This document shows, in pieces, positions 7,077 through 15,892 of a stretch of DNA of 64,000 nt. Origin of the DNA: CATQGW01 sp965242565 (GTDB lineage Bacteria > Chloroflexota > Dehalococcoidia > Bin125); the NCBI GenBank assembly GCA_965242565.1, contig OZ251457.1:2852001-2916000 (forward strand), read 5' to 3'. The notes below the pieces were generated by a model. It searched no databases. It had not been told where the DNA came from and saw only the letters and a list, made by a program, of their open reading frames with translations. A program made the translations under genes and the position numbers. Numbering within the stretch: the stretch's first letter is position 1; every line of letters starts with the position of its first letter.

Positions 7077-8341
7077 TAGAGGCGGCGGTAGATGCCGCTG
7101 GAGCCGGTTGAGAGCTCGCCGAGCGCGGCTCGGCGGATCAGGGTGAGGGCGCTGGTGACGGCGCGCGCCTTAATGGCGGCGCGGGTTTGGGCGAAGGTGT
7201 AGCCGGTGGCGTAGGACTCGTCGGGCGTTTCGACGCCGAGGCAGACGGCGCCGACGGGCTGGCCGCCGTGCGGCTCCGGGCCGGCGACGCCGGTGATGCC
7301 GACGCCGATATCGGCGTCGAACTGCTTGCGCACTGCGGCCGCCATTGCTGAGGCGGTTTCGTTGCTCACGACGCCGTGCGACTCGATCACGTCGGGGTCC
7401 ACGCCGTAGTGGATTTTGGCTTCGGCGGTGTAGGTCACGAGGCCGCCGCGGAAGAAGCGGGATGCGCCGGGCACATCGGTGATCGTGCTGGCCAGCAGCC
7501 CGCCGGTGCAGGACTCCATCACGGCGATCGAGAGGCCTCGGCTGTCGAGCAGCCGCGCGACCGCCTCCTGGAAGGTGTCTTCGTCGGCACCCCAGATGTT
7601 GTCGCCGAGCAGGGCGCGGATCGCTGCCTCGACCGGCTCGATGCGGGCGCGGGCGGTGGCTTCGTCGAGTGCTTTGGAGGCCAGGCGCACATGGACGCCG
7701 TCGGCCTTGTGGTAGACGCCGACGGTGGGGTCTTCGCCGGCGCGGATGTCGCCGAGCGCTTCGTCGAGCGTGCTCTCGCCGAGTCCGGTGGTCTTCAGCG
7801 TGCGGGAGATCAGCACCGTGCCGTCGCTGCGCGCGGCGAGGCGCGGGCCGACATCGTTGCTCCACATGCCGGTCATTTCGGCGGGCGGGCCGGGCATGGC
7901 GATGATGATCGCGCCGTCCTTTTCGACCCACCAGCCGGGGGCGGTGCCGCGCGGATTGGGGATCGACTCGCCGGAGGGCACGATCGTGGCCTGTTTGACG
8001 TTCTGTTCCGGCATTTGCCCGCCGCGGCTTTCGAAGAAGTTGCGCAGGTGGGCCTCGAGCTCGGGCACGACGTACGGCTCCTCGCCGATCGACTCGGCGA
8101 TCGCGTCGCGGGTGATGTCGTCCTCGGTGGGGCCCAGGCCGCCGGTGCAGAGCACCACATCGGAGCGGCCGCGGGCCTGGGTGATCAACTCGACCAAGCG
8201 CCGTCGGTTATCGCCGATCTGGTGCATGTAGAAGAGGTCGATGCCCATCGCGGGGAGGCGCTGGGCGACGTACTGGGCGTTGGTGTCGAGGATCTCGCCC
8301 ATGAGGATTTCGGTGCCGATGGAGATGATTTCTGCGCGCAT
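7076..8341 (-). CDS. cinA: CinA-family NMN amidohydrolase / ADP-ribose pyrophosphatase-like protein
   Basis: The 421-residue protein has both CinA domains. The N-terminal molybdopterin-binding-like (COG1058) domain (about 1-170) shows ISIGTEILMGEILDTN and CTGGLGPTEDDITRDA. The C-terminal PncC-type nicotinamide-nucleotide amidase domain (about 255-415) shows MESCTGGLLASTITDVPGAS and GITGVAGPEP. Full-length CinA proteins act in pyridine nucleotide salvage, and in some bacteria the gene is competence-associated. No recA or competence gene is adjacent. It forms a two-gene unit with the small membrane protein that starts inside its stop codon. Confidence 0.94.
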   Translation of the reverse strand: MRAEIISIGTEILMGEILDTNAQYVAQRLPAMGIDLFYMHQIGDNRRRLVELITQARGRSDVVLCTGGLGPTEDDITRDAIAESIGEEPYVVPELEAHLRNFFESRGGQMPEQNVKQATIVPSGESIPNPRGTAPGWWVEKDGAIIIAMPGPPAEMTGMWSNDVGPRLAARSDGTVLISRTLKTTGLGESTLDEALGDIRAGEDPTVGVYHKADGVHVRLASKALDEATARARIEPVEAAIRALLGDNIWGADEDTFQEAVARLLDSRGLSIAVMESCTGGLLASTITDVPGASRFFRGGLVTYTAEAKIHYGVDPDVIESHGVVSNETASAMAAAVRKQFDADIGVGITGVAGPEPHGGQPVGAVCLGVETPDESYATGYTFAQTRAAIKARAVTSALTLIRRAALGELSTGSSGIYRRL

Positions 8342-8353
8342 GCGCGCATTCTA
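8342..8353 (-). promoter_or_regulatory. Leaderless-type -10 element for cinA
   Basis: On the minus strand TAGAAT (8353-8348) is followed by six bases and then the cinA ATG. There is no room for a ribosome-binding site, so the transcript would start at or next to the start codon. Prediction only. Confidence 0.4.
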
Positions 8354-8441
8354 GAGGTGTGCGCTCCGAGGGCTGCGCCGGCTGCTGGTAGCCTGCGTTG
8401 AACGCCCGCCGCTCAACCCCGCAACCACCAGGATCGCGCCG

Positions 8442-9401
8442 ATGACCACGCCCACCCTGCCTGAGGTCGCCGCCGCCGCCGAACGGATCCGCGCCAACGT
8501 GCGGCGCGTGATTGTGGGGCGGGATGACGTGATCGACTACACGCTGGCGGCGATCCTCTGCGAGGGACACGTGCTGCTCGACGATGTGCCCGGGCTGGGC
8601 AAGACGATGCTGGCGAAGTCGCTGGCGCGCTCGATCGGCTGCTCCTTCCGCCGCATTCAGTTCACGCCGGACCTGATGCCGTCGGACGTGACGGGCGTGA
8701 ATGTCTACAACCAGCGTTCGGGGGAGTTTGAGTTCCGCGCGGGGCCGCTGCTGGCGCAGCTGGTGCTGGCCGACGAGATCAACCGGGCGAGCCCGCGCAC
8801 CCAGGCCGCCTTGCTTGAAGCGATGGAAGAGCGGCAGCTGACGGTCGAGGGCGAGACGATGCGGATGCCGCGCCCCTTCCTTGTGATCGCGACCCAAAAC
8901 CCCGTCGAACTGGAAGGCACCTTCCCTCTGCCCGAAGCCCAGCTGGACCGCTTCCTGGTGCGCCTGCGGATGGGCTATCCCGACGCCGCCGAGGAGGACC
9001 AGATCCTGCTGCGCTTCGAGCGCGCCCAGCCGCTCGAAGCGCTGGAACCGGTCGTCGACGCCGAAACGCTGGTCGGGATGTCGCACGCGGTCGAGCAGGT
9101 GCGGGTCGATGCCACGGTGCGCGGCTACATGGTCGCGCTGGTGCAGGCCACGCGCGAAGAAGCCGCCTTCGAGCTGGGCGCCAGCCCGCGCGCCTCGCTC
9201 GGACTGATGCGCACCAGCCGCGCGCTGGCCGCGATCCGCGACCGCGACTACGTGCTGCCCGATGATGTGCAGGAGATGGCGCGCGTGGTGCTTCCGCACC
9301 GTCTCGTGCTCAGCGCCGAGTCGCGGTTGCGCTCTTCCACGACCGAGTCGCTGCTCGATGCCGTCATGTCGCGCGTGCCTGCGCCGATCGAAGCGGCCTG
9401 A
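8442..9401 (+). CDS. MoxR-family AAA+ ATPase
   Basis: The 319-residue AAA+ protein has Walker A in DDVPGLGKTMLAKS (about residues 46-59), Walker B and adjacent residues in LVLADEINRASPRTQAALLE, and sensor 1 in VIATQNPVELEGTFPLPEAQ. MoxR ATPases act as chaperone-like factors, usually encoded next to DUF58 and VWA-domain proteins, as here. This one begins a three-gene operon with the DUF58 protein and the DUF4129 membrane protein, a set seen in many actinobacteria and Chloroflexota but without a clear biochemical role. Confidence 0.93.
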   Translation: MTTPTLPEVAAAAERIRANVRRVIVGRDDVIDYTLAAILCEGHVLLDDVPGLGKTMLAKSLARSIGCSFRRIQFTPDLMPSDVTGVNVYNQRSGEFEFRAGPLLAQLVLADEINRASPRTQAALLEAMEERQLTVEGETMRMPRPFLVIATQNPVELEGTFPLPEAQLDRFLVRLRMGYPDAAEEDQILLRFERAQPLEALEPVVDAETLVGMSHAVEQVRVDATVRGYMVALVQATREEAAFELGASPRASLGLMRTSRALAAIRDRDYVLPDDVQEMARVVLPHRLVLSAESRLRSSTTESLLDAVMSRVPAPIEAA

Positions 9402-9458
9402 AACCGACATGGCGCAGACATGACCAGGCCGACCGCGGCCGACGGGCTGGGCCGATAG

Positions 9459-11030
9459 ATGGCGTTCGGATTCGGCGGCCAGGGGATGTCGCTCGAAGTC
9501 GAGGCGGAGACGCGCAAGCAACAGCGCGACCAACGCTTCGAGCGTCCGCAGAGCCGCTTCGCGCAGGAGCACACCAACACCTGGCTGCGCGGCATGTGGC
9601 CCTTCGCCGCCGCGCTGGTGATGATCATCGCCGTCGCCGTGGACCAGATCGTGATCGCGCTGGTCGCCGGCACCGTGCTCACGGCCGGAATCTTCGCCTG
9701 GGCCTGGGCGCGCTGGGCGCTCGAGCGCTTGGAGTTGAGCTATTCGCTCTCGCAAACCCACGCCTTCGTCGGCGAGACGCTCGAGCTGACCCTGCGCTTC
9801 GAGAATCGCAAGCTGCTGCCGCTGCCGTCGCTGCGCGTCCGCCTGATGCTGCCCTCGCTGCTCGAGCCGGCCAACGCCCCGTTCAACCGCGTCGCCTCGA
9901 TCGGCGGGGAGGATGTCGGCGAAATCGTGCGCACCACCTCGCTGCGCTGGTACGAGCGGCTCACCTGGCGCTACCGCATCCCCCTGCGCACGCGCGGCTA
10001 CCACCACCTGGTCGCCAGCGATCTGACCGCCAGCGATGTGTTCGGCGTGTTCCGCCGCCAGCGCGAAGAGGACGCCGCGCAGCCGCTCTGGATCTATCCC
10101 GAGGTGCTGCCGCTCGAGCGGCTCAACCTGCCCCAGCTGCGCCCGCACGGCGAGCGCCGGGGCGGTCAGCGGCTGTTCGACGATCCCACTCGCCTGCAAA
10201 CGATCCGCGACTACCGCCCGGGCGATCCGCTGAAGCGGATCGACTGGAAGGCGACGGCGCGGCGGCGCGCCGTGCAGAGCCGCGTCTACGACCCGGCCAG
10301 CGATCTCGTGGCGGTGGTGGCGCTCAATGTCAGCACGCTGCCGATCGCCTGGCAGGGTTTCTACGGCGACATCTTCGAGCGGGCCGTCTCCGTCGCCGCC
10401 TCGTTGGCCTCCGCCTGGGCCGAGAGCCGCGCGCCCGTTGGGCTGCTCGCCAACTGCACCTTTCCCGGCAATGACGCGCCGATTCGCGTCACCCCCTCCC
10501 GCGCGCCCGGCCAGATGACGCGCATTCTCGAAGCGCTGGCCATGGCCGATGTCTTCACCCTCACCCCGATCGACCGCATGCTCACCGACGAACGCCGGCG
10601 CATGCCCTTCGGCAGCACCGTCGCTCTCGTCACCGCCGTCGTCACGCGCCCGCTTGAAGTCTCGATCGACCGCCTGCGGCGCCGCAGCGTCGAAGTTTCC
10701 GTGATCTATGTCGGCGTCGACGACCCGCCCTCGCAGGCCGGCGGCGCGGCGGTGCATGACATCCGCGAGGCGCTGGCCGGTCTGGAGTACGAGCGGATCG
10801 GCCACAGCGGCGCCTGGACGCTGGCGCAGCACGAGTGGGGCCGGCCCGAAGACGACGAAGCGGATGCGCTGGGGGACGGCGTCGAGCTGCCGTCGGAGGT
10901 GGACGCGCCGGTCTTCGGCAGGCCGGCTGAATCAGGAGAACCGCCCCCGAGCGATGATCGCGCCCCGGCCGCGGCCGGTCTCGAGCGCGGCGCGGGCAGC
11001 GAGTGGGGACGACCGGGAGGCGCGCGGTGA
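9459..11030 (+). CDS. DUF58 domain protein, membrane anchored
   Basis: The 523-residue protein has two adjacent membrane helices near residues 47-90 and then a long cytoplasmic region. The DUF58 core is seen in TIRDYRPGDPLKRIDWKATA (about residues 247-267) and the following RRRAVQSRVYDP. DUF58 proteins resemble VWA domains and pair with MoxR ATPases. The last 60 residues are acidic and low in complexity. The stop codon overlaps the GTG start of the next gene (GTGA), indicating translational coupling. Confidence 0.9.
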   Translation: MAFGFGGQGMSLEVEAETRKQQRDQRFERPQSRFAQEHTNTWLRGMWPFAAALVMIIAVAVDQIVIALVAGTVLTAGIFAWAWARWALERLELSYSLSQTHAFVGETLELTLRFENRKLLPLPSLRVRLMLPSLLEPANAPFNRVASIGGEDVGEIVRTTSLRWYERLTWRYRIPLRTRGYHHLVASDLTASDVFGVFRRQREEDAAQPLWIYPEVLPLERLNLPQLRPHGERRGGQRLFDDPTRLQTIRDYRPGDPLKRIDWKATARRRAVQSRVYDPASDLVAVVALNVSTLPIAWQGFYGDIFERAVSVAASLASAWAESRAPVGLLANCTFPGNDAPIRVTPSRAPGQMTRILEALAMADVFTLTPIDRMLTDERRRMPFGSTVALVTAVVTRPLEVSIDRLRRRSVEVSVIYVGVDDPPSQAGGAAVHDIREALAGLEYERIGHSGAWTLAQHEWGRPEDDEADALGDGVELPSEVDAPVFGRPAESGEPPPSDDRAPAAAGLERGAGSEWGRPGGAR

Positions 11031-12436
11031 CGACCTCGCAGGAGCGCATCCGCGCGGCCTACGTCGCAGCCCTGCTGCTGGCTGAGGCGATCCTGCTGGT
11101 CATCCTCGCCAAGCTGGTCCCGAAACTGCTGGTCGACAGCGACGCCGAGACGCTCTCCGTCTGGGCGGTCGGCGGGACCCTCGCGCTCGGCTTCGCCACC
11201 GCGTACCAGCTCGGCACGCGGACCGAAATGGGCGCGCGCGCCCGCATCTTCTGGGGGCTGTTGATCACTTTCGTCGCTCTCCAGATCATCGGCCGCGCCG
11301 ACCTCTCCGAGAGCGCCCGCATCTGGGACATGTCCTGGCTGATCGACCTCGGCTCGCCCAGCTCGGAGGTCTGGCGGCGCGACGGCGCGCTCGACGAACT
11401 GTTCGCGGGGCTGATGTTGATTCCGATCTGGTTCCGCGGCGTGGCGCTGGGCACCGCGGATCTCGACGAGCGGCCGCTGACCCGCACCGTGCTGGGCGGC
11501 TTCGCCGTGCTGATCATCGGTTTCGTGCTCGGCAACAACGCGGGAATCGAATCAGTCGTCCAGATCGGCGCCGTCGTCTGGGCGCTGGTCTGCGTTGCCG
11601 CCGTCGCCCTGAAAAACGCCAGCAAACCGCTCACCACCCAGGACGGCGGCGGCATTCAGACCGGCTTCACCCTTGCCGCCACGCTGATCATGATCATCGC
11701 CGGTATCGCGATCGTGCTGCTGCTCGTCGTCGGCATTGTCGCCGGCGTCGCCGGCTCGGGCGTCGTCGCGCCGGTGCTTGACGGCCTGGGCTTCGTGCTC
11801 GAATACATCGTCAGAGGAATTGCCTACCTGCTCTACCCGATCTTCTGGATCATCCGCGAGGTCGTGGAGGCGGTGCGCACCGAAGATCAGACGCCGATTG
11901 AGCTGCTGAGCGAGGGCATCGGCCGGCCGCCCGAAGATCTGGAAACCCCGGAGGCCGAGCCCAACCCCACGCCCGGCATCGTCCTGGTGCGGGTTTTCGG
12001 CGGGATCGGCGCGGTGCTGCTCTTTCTGCTGCTCGCCTGGCTGTTCTTCCGCCGCTTTCTGCGCCGCCGCCCCGCGCTCGACGAAGAGCGGGAGTCAGTC
12101 TGGTCGGAGGCCGATGTGCTGGGCGATCTGTTCGGCGGGCTGCGCAACCTGCGCGCCCGCTTCCGGCGCGGCGGCCCCGATCGCGAGCCCGACGCCCCAA
12201 TCGCGGCGCTCTACTACGAGGTGCTGGCGGACGCCGACGCGCGGGGCTCGCCGCGTCCGCCCTCGCGGACGCCGTTGCAGTTCGCCGACTCGTTGGAGCG
12301 CGAATACGACTCGCCCGCGCCGGGCGAAATCTCGCGCGCATTCTCCGCCTACCGCTACGGCGGCCGCGAGCCCGATCCCGGCGCCCTCCGCCGATTGCGC
12401 GAAGCCTGGGACCGCCTCCGCCGGGAGTCCGGGTGA
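11027..12436 (+). CDS. Multi-pass membrane protein with C-terminal DUF4129
   Basis: About 469 residues. The GTG at 11027 overlaps the preceding TGA and has GGGAGG upstream; the frame is open further back without support. It has around seven hydrophobic segments (near 12-33, 40-60, 70-90, 155-175, 180-200, 215-255 and 325-345). The C-terminal cytoplasmic domain matches DUF4129 (AALYYEVLADADARGSPRP, SRTPLQFADSLE, FSAYRYGG), the tail found on transglutaminase-like membrane proteins of MoxR/DUF58 operons. The transglutaminase core itself is absent. Confidence 0.78.
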   Translation: MTTSQERIRAAYVAALLLAEAILLVILAKLVPKLLVDSDAETLSVWAVGGTLALGFATAYQLGTRTEMGARARIFWGLLITFVALQIIGRADLSESARIWDMSWLIDLGSPSSEVWRRDGALDELFAGLMLIPIWFRGVALGTADLDERPLTRTVLGGFAVLIIGFVLGNNAGIESVVQIGAVVWALVCVAAVALKNASKPLTTQDGGGIQTGFTLAATLIMIIAGIAIVLLLVVGIVAGVAGSGVVAPVLDGLGFVLEYIVRGIAYLLYPIFWIIREVVEAVRTEDQTPIELLSEGIGRPPEDLETPEAEPNPTPGIVLVRVFGGIGAVLLFLLLAWLFFRRFLRRRPALDEERESVWSEADVLGDLFGGLRNLRARFRRGGPDREPDAPIAALYYEVLADADARGSPRPPSRTPLQFADSLEREYDSPAPGEISRAFSAYRYGGREPDPGALRRLREAWDRLRRESG

Positions 12437-12448
12437 TATGTTCGCTCC
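12437..12448 (+). promoter_or_regulatory. Leaderless-type -10 element for the PaREP1-like gene
   Basis: TATGTT at 12437-12442 is followed by six bases and the ATG at 12449. It begins directly after the stop codon of the DUF4129 gene. Prediction from spacing and from similar arrangements at four other genes. Confidence 0.3.
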
Positions 12449-12808
12449 ATGACCACCCGCACCGACTACCACACCGAAACCGCCGGCGTGTTTCTCGCCA
12501 AAGCCCGCGTCTACCTCGCCGAGGGCGACCTGCTCCAGGCCTCCGAAAAAGGCTGGGGCGCGGCATCGCAGATCGTGAAGGCTCTCGCCGAGTCGCGCGG
12601 CTGGGATCACCGTGGGCACAGAGACCTCTTCAACTCGGTCAATCGCGCCGCCGAGGAGTTCGGCAACGACGAGATCAAGACGCTCTTCTACGCGGCGAAT
12701 GCGCTGCACCAGAACTTCTACGAAGGCTGGATGCCTGAAGAATCAGTCGCCCAGGGGCTGACCAATGTGGAGGAGTTTGTTCGTCGTCTGGGCGAGGCGA
12801 TCGATTAA
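12449..12808 (+). CDS. PaREP1/HEPN-like small helical protein
   Basis: The 119-residue helical protein matches the PaREP1 pattern, a HEPN-related family: LAKARVYLAEGDLLQASEKGWGAAS, then IVKALAESRGWDHRGHRDL and a C-terminal helix with AANALHQNFYEGWMPEESV. HEPN proteins are often toxins or partners of minimal nucleotidyltransferases. No nucleotidyltransferase is adjacent and the HEPN RxxxxH motif is not obvious (RGWDHRGHRD is the nearest), so nuclease activity is doubtful. It converges on the ComB-like gene. Confidence 0.7.
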   Translation: MTTRTDYHTETAGVFLAKARVYLAEGDLLQASEKGWGAASQIVKALAESRGWDHRGHRDLFNSVNRAAEEFGNDEIKTLFYAANALHQNFYEGWMPEESVAQGLTNVEEFVRRLGEAID

Positions 12809-12829
12809 GCCGGCTGCAAGCGCAAACTC

Positions 12830-13582
12830 TCAGCGACGCCGCAGGGCCGGACGGCTCTCGCCGTCCCGCGCCAGCAGCGGCACGGCGGTTTCCGCATCCA
12901 GATCGGCGGCGTAGGCGAGATCGTCGGCGAAGCCGAGCTCCAGCAGGTCGCGCCCGTGCGGTGATCTCTGTAGGGCTGCGAGCGGATCGTGGGCGTGGGC
13001 GCGCCAGAGCTCCAGCGCGATCAGCGCTCCGTTGCCCAAGCGAAACGCCCCGCGCCCGCTCAGCGCCTGCACATACGCGCCCGCCGCCGCCGCGTCCTCG
13101 AACGACGCCGTGCGCCCGCCGTGGTCGCCGCTGCACACGATCGCGATCGAGCGGCGGCGCGCGGCGGCCTCCTGCGCCAGCGCGTCGGCGCAGGCGGAGA
13201 GGTTGCGTAGGCAGGCCGACAGCGCGAACGGGGCGCGCGACGCGGCGCTGAGCGCCCGCGTTCCGTTGCCGGTGACGTGGACGCATACCCAGCTCGCCAG
13301 GTCGAGCGCCGCGAACTCGGTCGGCGAGTTGCCGTATTCCGCCTGCGGGCCGGGCAGCGAGTCGATCTCGCCGATCAGCCGCGCGCCGGGGATCTGGTCG
13401 CGCAAGGCGTGGGCTTGCGGCCACTCGGCGACGGGGTAGATCGCTTCGGCGGCGCCGCCGAGCAGGGCGGCGTGGACGGTGGTGGCGCGCAGGATGTCGA
13501 TCACGGCGACGGCTGCGCCGTCGAGCAGCGCCGGATCGGGCGGCTGCATGTAGACCTCAAGTTCAAGCGGCGGGTGCGACAT
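12830..13582 (-). CDS. comB: ComB-like 2-phosphosulfolactate phosphatase
   Basis: The 250-residue protein matches ComB, a magnesium-dependent phosphatase first described in coenzyme M biosynthesis: AVAVIDILRATTVHAALLGGA near residues 23-43, LIGEIDSL, EYGNSPTEF and VHVTGNGTRAL, then VCSGDHGGRTASFEDAAAAG. In most bacteria the family occurs without the rest of the coenzyme M pathway, and no comA or comC is in the window, so the substrate here is uncertain. It is divergent from pyrF with a 44-bp gap between starts. Confidence 0.82.
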   Translation of the reverse strand: MSHPPLELEVYMQPPDPALLDGAAVAVIDILRATTVHAALLGGAAEAIYPVAEWPQAHALRDQIPGARLIGEIDSLPGPQAEYGNSPTEFAALDLASWVCVHVTGNGTRALSAASRAPFALSACLRNLSACADALAQEAAARRRSIAIVCSGDHGGRTASFEDAAAAGAYVQALSGRGAFRLGNGALIALELWRAHAHDPLAALQRSPHGRDLLELGFADDLAYAADLDAETAVPLLARDGESRPALRRR

Positions 13583-13613
13583 ACGAGAGGCGAGGGTAGC
13601 GGCGCGCGCGGGC

Positions 13614-13626
13614 TACGCTGTAGCTC
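13614..13626 (+). promoter_or_regulatory. Leaderless-type -10 element for pyrF
   Basis: TACGCT at 13614-13619 is followed by seven bases and the pyrF ATG, with no ribosome-binding site. The divergent ComB-like gene starts only 44 bp away, so the two promoters overlap. Prediction only. Confidence 0.35.
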
Positions 13627-14487
13627 ATGCCCCCCGCCGATACCCGCCCCGCAAAGATGCGCTTCGCCGAGCGGCTGCGGCGGGCGATCGACGTGTCCGA
13701 CTCGCTGCTCTGCGTCGGCCTGGACCCGCAGCCGGAACGCACGCCGGCGGCGGAGATCCTCGCATTCAACCGAACGGTGATAGAGGCGACAGCGGATGAC
13801 ATCTGCGCATTCAAGCCGCAATCCGCCTTCTATGAGGCCGCGGGTCCGCGCGGTTGGGAGGCGCTTGCGCGGACGATCGAGCTGATCCGCGAGCTCGCGC
13901 CGCACGCGCTGGTCATCCTGGACGCCAAGCGGGGCGACATCGCGCACACGGCGCGCGCCTACGCGACCGCCGCGTTCGAGCAGTTCGGCGCGGATGCGAT
14001 CACTGCTAGCCCCTATCTGGGCGGCGACAGTGTCGCGCCGTTTCTGGAGCGCCCCGAGCACGGCGCGTTCGTGCTCTGCCGTACCTCCAACCCGGGCGGC
14101 GGCGACTTCCAGTCGCTGCGCATGCAGGACGCGGGCACGGATGAGCCGCTCTACGAGCGCGTCGCGCGACGGGCGGCGGAGTGGGCCGATGCGCATCACG
14201 ACAACGTGGGGTTGGTGGTCGGCGCGACCTGGCCGGCGGAGTTGGCGCGCGTGCGCGAACTCTGCTCCGAGCTGCCGATTCTGTTGCCCGGCATCGGCGC
14301 ACAAGGCGGCGATCTGGAGGCGGCGCTGGCGGCCGGACTGGACGCCGAGGGACGCGGGCTGCTGGTCAGCGCCTCGCGCTCGGTGATCTACGCGGGCGGC
14401 GCGCGCGAGATTGGCGCAGAAGCGGCGCGGCTGCGGGCGGCGATTCACGAGCAGCGCGAGCGATGCGGTGCGGCGCGTGGCCTCTGA
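13627..14487 (+). CDS. pyrF: Orotidine 5'-phosphate decarboxylase
   Basis: This enzyme makes UMP from OMP, the last step of de novo pyrimidine synthesis. The 286-residue length and sequence fit the longer type 2 (mycobacterial-like) form. LCVGLDPQPER opens the barrel, and LDAKRGDIAHTARAYA (about residues 98-113) supplies the catalytic Asp-Lys-Asp set. GADAITASPYLGGDS and LLPGIGAQGGD are the substrate-binding loops. No other pyr gene is adjacent. Its 3' end overlaps the start of the MFS transporter gene. Confidence 0.94.
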   Translation: MPPADTRPAKMRFAERLRRAIDVSDSLLCVGLDPQPERTPAAEILAFNRTVIEATADDICAFKPQSAFYEAAGPRGWEALARTIELIRELAPHALVILDAKRGDIAHTARAYATAAFEQFGADAITASPYLGGDSVAPFLERPEHGAFVLCRTSNPGGGDFQSLRMQDAGTDEPLYERVARRAAEWADAHHDNVGLVVGATWPAELARVRELCSELPILLPGIGAQGGDLEAALAAGLDAEGRGLLVSASRSVIYAGGAREIGAEAARLRAAIHEQRERCGAARGL

Positions 14488-15847
14488 CGGCGGCCTCGCC
14501 GGCAGCGGGATTGGCGCGCCGGCGGACGGAGTGCGCGGCTCGCTCGCCGAGTTCCGTCGACTCTTCGCCAACCGCAACTTCGCCGCGCTCTGGGCCGCCA
14601 CCGGCATCCAGCTGATCGTCAACAGCGCCATCCAGTTCGTGCTCGTGATCCGCGTCGTTGAACTGAGCGGCTCCAGCCTGGCCTCCGTCGCGCTGGTCGT
14701 CGCGCTGGCTGCGCCGCCGGTCGTCTTCGGACTCGGCGCGGGCGTGCTGCTCGACCGGCTGGACAAACGCAAGGTGCTGATCGTCACCGTGATTCTGCGG
14801 GCCGGGCTGACCGCCCTGCTGCTCGTCGCGGACAACGTTTCCTGGGGCGCGTTGCTCGCGGTCGCGTTTCTCACCGCAACGGCCGGCCAGTTTGCGCTGC
14901 CGGCGGGGGCGGCTGCGCTGCCCGCTTTTGTGCAGCGCTCGCAGTTGCTCGCCGCCAACTCCGCCTTTCAGTTCACCGCCACCAGCGCGCAGCTGATCGG
15001 GCTGGTCGCGTTCTCCCCGATCATGCTTAAGGCACTGGGGTTCGACGCCTCCTACATCGCCAGCGCCGTGCTGCTGGCGATGACTGCGCCGCTGCTGGCG
15101 ATCCTGCCGCCGCTGCCGTCGCACGCGCGCGAAGCCAGCGGCGACGACGCGCAAGGCTGGCTGCGCCAGGCGCGCGCGACGGTGCGCACCGGGCTGGGCG
15201 ATGTGCGTGAGGCGGGCGTGCGCGTCTGGCGCGACCGGCTGACCGCCGTCGCCTTAATCCAGCTGGTCACCGGCGTGATGCTGCTCTTCATGTTCGCCGT
15301 GCTCGTGCCGCGCTTCGTGCAGGACGTGCTGGGGCGCTCGCCGGAGGACGCGGTATTCGTCTTCTGGCCGACCGGCGTCGGCACCCTGCTGATGCTGATC
15401 CTGCTGCCGCGTCTGGGGCGACGCTTCCCGATCACCTCGCTGGCTTCGGCCGGGCTGGTGCTGATCACCGCGGTGGTCGCCCTGCTCGGCGTGCTCGACT
15501 TCTTCTCCCACTCCGCAACGCTGCTCTTCTGGCTGACGCTGCTGCTCTCTTTCCCGCTGGGACTGGCCTACGCGATGGTCAATGCGCCGGCGCAGACGCT
15601 GCTACACGAGCGGACGCCAGCGGAGATGCGGGGACGGATGTTCTCGGCGCAGTTGATGATGGCCAACGCGCTCTCGATGGTGGCGCTGGTGATCGTCGGC
15701 GGGGTGGCAGACGCATCGGGCGTGCGCGAGGCGCTCTTCCTGCTCGCCGCGGGCGTGTTCGCGATCACGCTGGGATCGTTCTGGCTGGGGCGGCGCGGTG
15801 GACCCGATGGCGCGCCGCCGGCTGCAACGGCGGACGGCCTACGCTAA
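14477..15847 (+). CDS. MFS transporter (12-TM efflux-type)
   Basis: About 456 residues from the GTG at 14477, which overlaps the pyrF stop region; GTG 14468 is an alternative and neither has a strong ribosome-binding site. The N-terminal sequence FRRLFANRNFAALWAATGI is typical of the MFS_3 (enterobactin exporter-like) branch. The family loop motif appears as GVLLDRLDKRKVLI after the second helix, and a second half begins near residue 230 after an Arg-rich loop. MRGRMFSAQLMMANALSM is another common signature. The substrate cannot be inferred. There is no dedicated regulator next to it. Confidence 0.85.
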   Translation: MASDGGLAGSGIGAPADGVRGSLAEFRRLFANRNFAALWAATGIQLIVNSAIQFVLVIRVVELSGSSLASVALVVALAAPPVVFGLGAGVLLDRLDKRKVLIVTVILRAGLTALLLVADNVSWGALLAVAFLTATAGQFALPAGAAALPAFVQRSQLLAANSAFQFTATSAQLIGLVAFSPIMLKALGFDASYIASAVLLAMTAPLLAILPPLPSHAREASGDDAQGWLRQARATVRTGLGDVREAGVRVWRDRLTAVALIQLVTGVMLLFMFAVLVPRFVQDVLGRSPEDAVFVFWPTGVGTLLMLILLPRLGRRFPITSLASAGLVLITAVVALLGVLDFFSHSATLLFWLTLLLSFPLGLAYAMVNAPAQTLLHERTPAEMRGRMFSAQLMMANALSMVALVIVGGVADASGVREALFLLAAGVFAITLGSFWLGRRGGPDGAPPAATADGLR

Positions 15848-15892
15848 TCTCGCAGCAGCGAGGATCGCCGGCGCAAGCGGAGGGACGAAGCC

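Noticed and set aside
8208..10832. An 874-codon minus-strand open frame
   Set aside because: It is antisense to the MoxR and DUF58 genes, whose conserved motifs are clear on the plus strand.
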